From positions 1-11,236 of the forward strand of contig JAEWLO010000052.1 in NCBI GenBank assembly GCA_023457475.1: a DNA stretch of 11,236 nt, written 5' to 3'. Below, in pieces: positions 6,385 through 11,236 of the stretch. Both the position numbers and the translations under genes were made by a program. The notes under the pieces were generated by a model, which was given only the letters and a program-made list of their open reading frames with translations, was not told where the DNA came from and searched no databases. How positions within the stretch are numbered: the stretch's first letter is position 1; each line of letters starts with the position of its first letter. Source of the DNA: Pseudomonadota bacterium. Its GTDB lineage: Bacteria; Pseudomonadota; Gammaproteobacteria; Xanthomonadales; Xanthomonadaceae.

Positions 6385-8450
6385 AGGCTTCTCATGACAT
6401 CAAGGGTGACCGCGTCGGAGATCTCACCGAACGAAAGCACCGGGGTGGTGGGGAGTTTGTTTTCGATGAAGCGCTTGACGAAGCGACGGATATCCGGAGC
6501 CACCATCAGCACCACGTCGGGCCGATAGGCGGAGACCTCGCCGACGTGCAGCGCGAAGCGGTCCATCAGCTCGTTGGACTCGGTCGGCTCGAGATTGAGG
6601 TAGGCCGCGCCCTGGCTCTGGCGGATGCCACTGCGGATCTGGTCTTCGACGCCGCTGGAGACCAGGATGGCGGGGATGCGGCCATCGCGCGCGAACCGCG
6701 CGGAGATGTACCGGGCCAGCGCGGAACGGACGTGCTCCACCAGCAGGATGACGTCCTTCTCGCGCTGCCCCCACTGGGCCAGGGTTTCCAGCACCACCTT
6801 CATGTTGCGGATGGAGACGTCTTCGCGGAGCAGTCGCTGCAGCACCTCGGCCACGCGCTGGATGGGCATGTGCCGGTACGCCTCCTTGACCAGCTCGGGG
6901 AAGCGCTTCTCCAGCGCATCGAGCATGTGCTTGGCTTCCTGGATGCCGAACAGCTCGCCGACGTTGCGCAGCACGGCACCGTGCACCAGCCGGCGCAGCT
7001 CCTCGTAGTCGGTGGAGATGTCGCAGCCCATGGCCATGACGTCAGCCTGCGAGGCGACCGGCACCCAGCGCGCGGTGGTGCCTTCGTGCGGCACCATGAT
7101 GCCCATGCCCAGTGCATCGAGCTCGTCCTGACGGCCCAGCACGCGGACATGCCCGTGCACCACCTGCCCGTTCCCGGCAGGAATTTCGTTGATGAGGACC
7201 TTGACCTGGTGGTCCTGGGCGGGCTCATGCGGTCGCAGCACGAAGGCCGCCAGGTGCATGCCGGTGTTGATGAAGGCGTCGTGGCGCAGCCGCTCTTCCC
7301 ACTTGCCGGCGGTGGCCACCTCGTGCAGCGGCCCGGGCAGCAGCAGGATCAGCGGCAGCGTTTCGCTGGTGAGGGTGCCGTTGGCATCCACGGTTGCGGT
7401 GCTGCCGGCCGGCTTGCCGGTGGCGGGATCGGTGACCGCCCCGGCACCGCTGGCCGCCTCCTTCTGCCCCTTGCGCACACGCCACGCCAGCAGCGCGGCC
7501 AGGCCCAGCGCCAGACCGGCGAAGACGGGCAGCGGGAACCCCGGCAGGAAGCCCATCAGCAGCACCAGCACCGCGCCGATGGCGAGCACCACGTTGCTGT
7601 TGAGCAGTTCGTTGAGGATGCTCGCGCCGAGGTTGTTGCCCTCGCCGCTCACGCGGGTGACGATGAAGCCGGCGCTGATGCAGATCAGCAGCGCCGGAAT
7701 CTGCGCGACCAGGCCATCGCCGATGGTCAGCAGGGTGAAGGTGTCGAGCGCCTCACCGAAGGGCATGCCATGCTGCAGCATGCCCACCGCGATGCCGCCG
7801 AACAGGTTGACGAAGACGATGACGATGCCGGCGATGGCGTCGCCCTTCACGAACTTCATCGCACCGTCGTAGGAGCCGTACAGCTGACTTTCGCGCTCGA
7901 CGTCGCGACGGCGGCGCTGCGCCTCCTCGGAGGTGATGGCCTCGGCGCGCAGATCCGCGTCGATGCTCATCTGCTTGCCGGGCATGCCGTCCAGCGAGAA
8001 GCGTGCCACCACCTCACCGATGCGCTCGGAGCCCTTGGTGATCACGATGAACTGCACCAGGGTGATGATGGCGAAGATCACCGCACCAACGACCAGGTTG
8101 TCGGCCACCACGAACTCGCCGAAGGCGTTGATGATGTGTCCGGCGTCGGCATCCACCAGGATCAGCCGGCTGGTGCTGACCGACAGCGCCAGCCGCATCA
8201 GCGTGGTGAACAGCAGCACCGAAGGGAAGGTGGAGAAGTTCAGGATGCGTTCGACGTAGAACGAGCTGAGGAAGATCACGATGGCCACGGCCATGTTCAG
8301 CGCGATCAGCAGGTCCACCAGCAACGTGGGCAGCGGGATGATCAGCATGGCCACCACCACCGCCATCAGCACCACCAGCGCCAGTTCGGGGCGCAGGATG
8401 CCGCGCACGCGTGCGCCCCAGCCTTCCGTCGGGTTCATCGAGGCGCTCAT
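6381..8450 (-). CDS. sctV: SctV (InvA family) major export-gate protein
   Basis: The protein has 689 residues (InvA 685) and belongs to the FHIPEP/FlhA family. The N-terminal half holds about eight membrane helices (between residues 23 and 325), with conserved blocks LNFSTFPSVLLFTTLMRLAL, FSLDGMPGKQMSIDADLRA, KGDAIAGIVIVFVNLFGG and TIGDGLVAQIPALLI. The C-terminal half (about 365-689) is the cytoplasmic domain that forms the nonameric ring docking SctO, SctW and chaperone complexes. It contains LVHGAVLRNVGELFGIQEAK, HMLDALEKRFPELVKE, REKDVILLVEHVRSALARYI and a terminal VLSFGEISD. The linker (about 329-362) is Gly/Ala/Thr-rich and low in complexity. A glutamate (E170) stands where the family usually has glycine after DADLRA. 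Both ends overlap neighbours by ATGA; GGGG lies 7 nt before the start. Confidence 0.97.
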   Translation of the reverse strand: MSASMNPTEGWGARVRGILRPELALVVLMAVVVAMLIIPLPTLLVDLLIALNMAVAIVIFLSSFYVERILNFSTFPSVLLFTTLMRLALSVSTSRLILVDADAGHIINAFGEFVVADNLVVGAVIFAIITLVQFIVITKGSERIGEVVARFSLDGMPGKQMSIDADLRAEAITSEEAQRRRRDVERESQLYGSYDGAMKFVKGDAIAGIVIVFVNLFGGIAVGMLQHGMPFGEALDTFTLLTIGDGLVAQIPALLICISAGFIVTRVSGEGNNLGASILNELLNSNVVLAIGAVLVLLMGFLPGFPLPVFAGLALGLAALLAWRVRKGQKEAASGAGAVTDPATGKPAGSTATVDANGTLTSETLPLILLLPGPLHEVATAGKWEERLRHDAFINTGMHLAAFVLRPHEPAQDHQVKVLINEIPAGNGQVVHGHVRVLGRQDELDALGMGIMVPHEGTTARWVPVASQADVMAMGCDISTDYEELRRLVHGAVLRNVGELFGIQEAKHMLDALEKRFPELVKEAYRHMPIQRVAEVLQRLLREDVSIRNMKVVLETLAQWGQREKDVILLVEHVRSALARYISARFARDGRIPAILVSSGVEDQIRSGIRQSQGAAYLNLEPTESNELMDRFALHVGEVSAYRPDVVLMVAPDIRRFVKRFIENKLPTTPVLSFGEISDAVTLDVMRSL

Positions 8451-9574
8451 GCGCGCACCCCGGCCGGCAGGCCGCCGGGGCCACGTTCACGTTTCATGCT
8501 TTCCACCACCAGGGTCTCCAGTTGCTGCAGTGCCGCCTCACGCGCTTCGGGCGCGATCCAGATGCCGTCCGGCAGGTCTTTCAGGGCGCGGCGCAGGGCC
8601 TGCACCAGCCGGGCACGCTGGTTCACGGCGAGGCTGACCCGGGCCCCGGCCAGCGGGCCGGTGAACAGGCCACGCCAGTCCTGCAGGCCGCGCACTACGT
8701 CCATCAGACCGGTCACGACGGCCTCGGCCGAGGTGGCCATGCGCGCGAGCAGGCCGGTGCGTTCGATCTCGTGGACCAGCAGCTGGTCCACCGAGCGCAG
8801 CACGGTGAGGCGACGCACCTGCCCGAGCAGGTAGCCGAATTCGCGCGAGGACGCGCTGGGGTCGAGCGAACACATGTCCGCGGCCAGCGCGTGCTCCATG
8901 AAGTCCACGATCAGCGCGCGGCGCTGGAAGCCGTACTGTTCGATCCAGGCGATGTATTCGCCGGCGACGTCCTGCGGGTTGCCGAGGAAATCGCGGTAGG
9001 TCTGGCGAAGCTGGCGGGCGGAGAGCTGCCCGCTGCGGGCGGCCAGCCGCGCCTTGACGGCGACGTTGGTGCCGCCGCGCATCGCGGCACCGGTGCCCTG
9101 TGCTTCCTGTTCCTGCAGCAGCTGGGCATGGGTGAGCTCGAGCAGCTCGCGCATCGCTTCCAGTTCGTCCTCGCCCATCAGTGCGCGCAGCACCGCCAGC
9201 ACATCGCTGGGGTCCGGGAACAACTGCTTGAGCAGCGACATCACCTGCGAGGGGCTGCGCATGCCACCGAGCTGCTCGCGGAACCCGGACAGCTTCTGGT
9301 GGACCTTTTCGTCGAGGACGTGGTCGATCCAGGCATCCGGTGCACCCGCGCCGGCACCGTTCTGCGTGTCGCGGCGGTTGCGCAGCGAGGTTGCCAGGGC
9401 CTGACTCATGTCATCGGCCATGAACCTGGCGACGTCCAGCGCACCTGGGCGCTTGGGCGCGGGTGAGGTCGTCTTCGACTCGCCCTCGCCTTCCACCTGA
9501 TTGGCGTTCGCGTTCGGCCGCGTGACCGGTACCTGCCGGGCCGCGGCGGCGGGGTTAATCGCGGGCAGCGCCAT
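8447..9574 (-). CDS. sctW: SctW (InvE/MxiC family) gatekeeper
   Basis: The protein has 375 residues (InvE 372). Gatekeepers sit at the cytoplasmic face of the export gate and hold back effectors until translocators have been exported. Seen in the sequence are an N-terminal Ser/Thr/Pro/Asn-rich disordered stretch (residues 1-45), then helical segments with ALATSLRNRRD (InvE ALAQFRNRRD), LFPDPSDVLAVLRALM (about 118-133; InvE LFPDPSDLVLVLREL), VAVKARLAARSGQLSARQLR and IEQYGFQRRALIVDFMEHAL (InvE ASYGYQRRLVVLDFIEGSL). The last third should be the TyeA-like domain, fused as in InvE rather than a separate gene. The start is supported by GGGAG (9585-9581) 6 nt before the ATG; it overlaps the sctC end by 20 bases, and its stop overlaps the sctV start by ATGA. 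Confidence 0.95.
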   Translation of the reverse strand: MALPAINPAAAARQVPVTRPNANANQVEGEGESKTTSPAPKRPGALDVARFMADDMSQALATSLRNRRDTQNGAGAGAPDAWIDHVLDEKVHQKLSGFREQLGGMRSPSQVMSLLKQLFPDPSDVLAVLRALMGEDELEAMRELLELTHAQLLQEQEAQGTGAAMRGGTNVAVKARLAARSGQLSARQLRQTYRDFLGNPQDVAGEYIAWIEQYGFQRRALIVDFMEHALAADMCSLDPSASSREFGYLLGQVRRLTVLRSVDQLLVHEIERTGLLARMATSAEAVVTGLMDVVRGLQDWRGLFTGPLAGARVSLAVNQRARLVQALRRALKDLPDGIWIAPEAREAALQQLETLVVESMKRERGPGGLPAGVRA

Positions 9575-11236
9575 CGGCGTCTCCCGATGCGGACGCGGGG
9601 GTCACATCCGGCAGGTCCTGGCGGATCTGGCGCAGGGCATCCTGCAGCGTGACATCCACTTCCGGGCCGTACGCCTGCCGTGCGCGGGCCGCGTCGAGCA
9701 TGTCGCGCTCGCCGAGCACCTTCGGCTGGATCAGGAACACGCGCACCAGGTTTTCCTTGTTGCGGCTGTCCTGGCCGAACAGCTTGCCGACCCCCGGAAT
9801 ACGGCGCAGGCCGGGAATGCCGCCGTTGGCGGTGTCCCAGGAACTGCGCGAGTAACCGCCGACCAGCAGGCTGAGCTGGTGCGGCACCCGGGCGACGGTA
9901 TCGATGGTGGTGCGGTTGACCAGCGGCAGGCCGTCGGTTTCGCGGGCACTGTCGGCGGCCCCGTCTTCGACCTTCAGCTGCATTTCCACTTCATCGTGGC
10001 TGGAAATACGCGGGCGCACGCTGACCAGCGTGCCGTAGGTCACCTGCTCCAGCTCGACGATGCGCTCGCCGAGCAACTGGGTGTAGAAAGTCTGGCTGCT
10101 GTCAAAAAAAGCAGGCACGTTTTCCTGGGTAAGCAACACCGGTCGCGAGACGATGTGCGCGTCGCCGGTGGAGGTCATCGCCTGCACGGAAGCCAGGAAA
10201 CGGGTGCCATCCAGGGTACTGGTGGCCCCCTGGTTGAAGCCGATGGACAGGTACTTGCCGACATCCACGCCACCGCTCCAGTTCACCCCCAGGCGGTCGA
10301 GTTCGGTCTTGCGGATGTCGATGATCCACAGCGACAGCTCGATCTGCCGGCGCGGCGTGTCCAGCTCGGCCACCAACCGCTTCACCTGTTCGATCTGGGT
10401 CAGGGTGCCGCGTACGATCAGGCTGTTGGTTTCCGCATACGGCATCACCCGCGCGGGGCCGGGGCCGATCGGCACCGGCTGCGGCGCGGGAATGGCCGCC
10501 TGCGCCACCGGCGACAGCGGCATCGTTTCGACCACGGCATTGGGCTCGGGCGCGACCGGAGCCGGCTGTTTCACCACGGTGCCGAAATCGCCCAGCTGCA
10601 GCACGCTGGCCAGCACCTGGGCCATGCCCGGCAGCTCCATTTCTTCGGTGCGGATGCCGTACCGGCGGCCGTTGACGAAGCTGTGCTCGAGCTTGATCAC
10701 CTCCACGTGGTGGGGGCTGGTGTCGGCCCCCTCGTACAGCTCATCGAGGTAGCGCGCGGCATTGAGCACGATGTCCACGTACACCGGCGGGCCGGCCACA
10801 TAGAACGCCCCATCGGCACCACCGCCGCGCACCGGATAGCGCGGGTCATTGAGCCGTGCCTTGCGCAGGAAGTCGTTGAGCGTGGCCAGCGAGGTGTGGC
10901 GCAGGCGGCCGACGGCGTTCTTCTGCTCACTGGCTTCGTACACGTAGATCGACTGGGTGTCGCTGTACCAGACCAGGCCGACCTCCGCGGAGACCTTGTT
11001 GAGGACCTCCAGCGGGCGCGCAAGGTCGAAGCTGCCGCTGACCTTGCGGCGCTGCGCCTTGGCGCTGACCACGACGGCCTGGCGGGCCTTGGCCCCGATG
11101 GCGTTGAGCAGGTGTTCGGCGCTCTCCGCGCGCGAGACGAAACCATTGGCGTGCGGCAGGTCCGCACGGTCGGCGATGGCGGTGCCTTCGAGCGGCGTCA
11201 GCGCACGCGAAGCGGGCGCCCCGCCAGCAAGGCAGG
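9555..11236 (-). CDS. sctC: SctC (InvG/MxiD family) outer-membrane secretin, 5' end beyond window
   Basis: The frame is open to the right edge; 560 residues are visible and only the signal peptide region should be missing (InvG is about 562 residues in total). The first visible residues (CLAGGAPASRALTPLEG) look like the end of a signal sequence and the mature N-terminus. The N-terminal periplasmic ring domain shows GFVSRAESAEHLLNAIGAKA and LVWYSDTQSIYVYEASEQKNAVGRL. It continues with FYVAGPPVYVDIVLNAA, a Pro-rich linker (about residues 225-255), and a second ring domain ending YAETNSLIVRGT. The secretin domain follows with RRQIELSLWIID, STLDGTRFLASVQA, SRPVLLTQENVPAFFD, VTYGTLVSVRPRIS, VARVPHQLSLLVGGYSRS and LVRVFLIQPK. 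It forms the outer-membrane channel for the needle. The C-terminal extension after PKVLGERD may contact a pilotin (InvH in Salmonella), but none is in the window. Confidence 0.95.
   Translation of the reverse strand, partial: CLAGGAPASRALTPLEGTAIADRADLPHANGFVSRAESAEHLLNAIGAKARQAVVVSAKAQRRKVSGSFDLARPLEVLNKVSAEVGLVWYSDTQSIYVYEASEQKNAVGRLRHTSLATLNDFLRKARLNDPRYPVRGGGADGAFYVAGPPVYVDIVLNAARYLDELYEGADTSPHHVEVIKLEHSFVNGRRYGIRTEEMELPGMAQVLASVLQLGDFGTVVKQPAPVAPEPNAVVETMPLSPVAQAAIPAPQPVPIGPGPARVMPYAETNSLIVRGTLTQIEQVKRLVAELDTPRRQIELSLWIIDIRKTELDRLGVNWSGGVDVGKYLSIGFNQGATSTLDGTRFLASVQAMTSTGDAHIVSRPVLLTQENVPAFFDSSQTFYTQLLGERIVELEQVTYGTLVSVRPRISSHDEVEMQLKVEDGAADSARETDGLPLVNRTTIDTVARVPHQLSLLVGGYSRSSWDTANGGIPGLRRIPGVGKLFGQDSRNKENLVRVFLIQPKVLGERDMLDAARARQAYGPEVDVTLQDALRQIRQDLPDVTPASASGDADGAARD
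9581..9585 (-). promoter_or_regulatory. Ribosome binding site of sctW
   Basis: GGGAG on the minus strand, 6 nt before the ATG at 9574 and inside the end of sctC. It fixes the sctW start and the 20-base overlap with sctC. Confidence 0.75.
10104..10110 (-). other. Seven-T slippery run in the sctC coding strand
   Basis: The coding strand reads GCT TTT TTT GAC at 10112-10101, forming the heptamer T TTT TTT in the phase used for -1 ribosomal slippage. A -1 shift, or one extra U from polymerase slippage, puts TGA directly after the two Phe codons. That would end SctC at about visible residue 377. Losing one U would end it about 21 codons later. It encodes Phe-Phe in the conserved ENVPAFFD segment. 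No other homopolymer of this length was noticed in the window. Whether it slips is unknown. Confidence 0.4.

Noticed and set aside
4175..6397. A 740-residue open frame on the plus strand opposite sctN, sctO and the chaperone gene
   Set aside because: It lies antisense to clearly conserved genes. Its translation is an Arg/His/Gln/Ala-rich sequence without recognisable domains, which is what the complement of GC-rich codons gives.
6546..8834. A 762-residue open frame on the plus strand opposite sctV and sctW
   Set aside because: It has the same origin: rich in His, Gln, Asp and Gly and low in complexity, with no family features, and it is fully antisense to a strongly conserved gene.
8411..9466. 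A 351-residue plus-strand frame opposite sctW
   Set aside because: Its composition (His, Gln, Ala, Gly) is that of a complementary-strand shadow; sctW matches InvE throughout its length.
1..11236. Search for internal promoters, terminators, tRNA genes, CRISPR repeats, insertion sequences and attachment sites
   Set aside because: There are no intergenic stretches longer than 8 nt, and no repeat array, transposase or tRNA-like sequence was recognised by eye. The promoter of the operon must lie beyond the right edge.

Overview
The window is one continuous stretch of a type III secretion system (T3SS) operon, entirely on the minus strand. It therefore reads from the right end (11236) to the left end (1). 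The encoded proteins match the Inv/Spa (Salmonella SPI-1) and Mxi/Spa (Shigella) branch of injectisomes far better than the Hrp, Ysc or Ssa branches. I compared them from memory with InvG, InvE, InvA, InvB, InvC, InvI, InvJ, SpaO, SpaP, SpaQ, SpaR and SpaS. Gene order is the same as in SPI-1: sctC(invG) - sctW(invE) - sctV(invA) - chaperone(invB) - sctN(invC) - sctO(invI) - sctP(invJ) - sctQ(spaO) - sctR(spaP) - sctS(spaQ) - sctT(spaR) - sctU(spaS). The first gene lacks its 5' end (signal peptide) and the last lacks most of its 3' part, because both run off the window.

The DNA is evenly GC-rich with strong G/C at third codon positions, unlike the AT-rich SPI-1 of Salmonella. This points to a high-GC proteobacterium. 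An SPI-1-type system in a Xanthomonadaceae-like (Stenotrophomonas/Xanthomonas) or beta-proteobacterial genome would fit, but no housekeeping gene is present to settle the taxon. Composition does not change visibly along the window, so no transfer boundary lies inside it.

Layout, right to left: 11236-9555 outer-membrane secretin SctC; 9574-8447 gatekeeper SctW; 8450-6381 export-gate protein SctV; 6384-5989 class IB effector chaperone; 5992-4688 ATPase SctN (GTG start); 4704-4258 stalk SctO; 4267-2957 needle-length regulator SctP with a long Ala/Pro tract; 2960-2004 sorting-platform protein SctQ, with a probable internal start at 2330 for a separate C-terminal product; 2007-1342 SctR; 1333-1076 SctS; 1071-271 SctT; 274-1 SctU (N-terminal 91 residues). 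Nearly every junction is an ATGA/GTGA or short overlap, and the only gaps are 8 and 4 nt. No internal promoter, terminator, RNA gene, repeat array or mobile element was found.

Together the genes encode the secretin ring, the gatekeeper, the whole inner-membrane export apparatus (SctR, S, T, U, V) and the cytoplasmic ATPase/sorting platform (SctN, O, Q), plus the length-control protein and one chaperone. Needle, inner-rod, inner-membrane ring, translocator, pilotin and regulator genes are not in the window. The system is a known type. The points most worth checking are the internal SctQ start, a seven-T slippery run in sctC that would end at once in a stop on a -1 shift, and the enlarged Ala/Pro tract of SctP.
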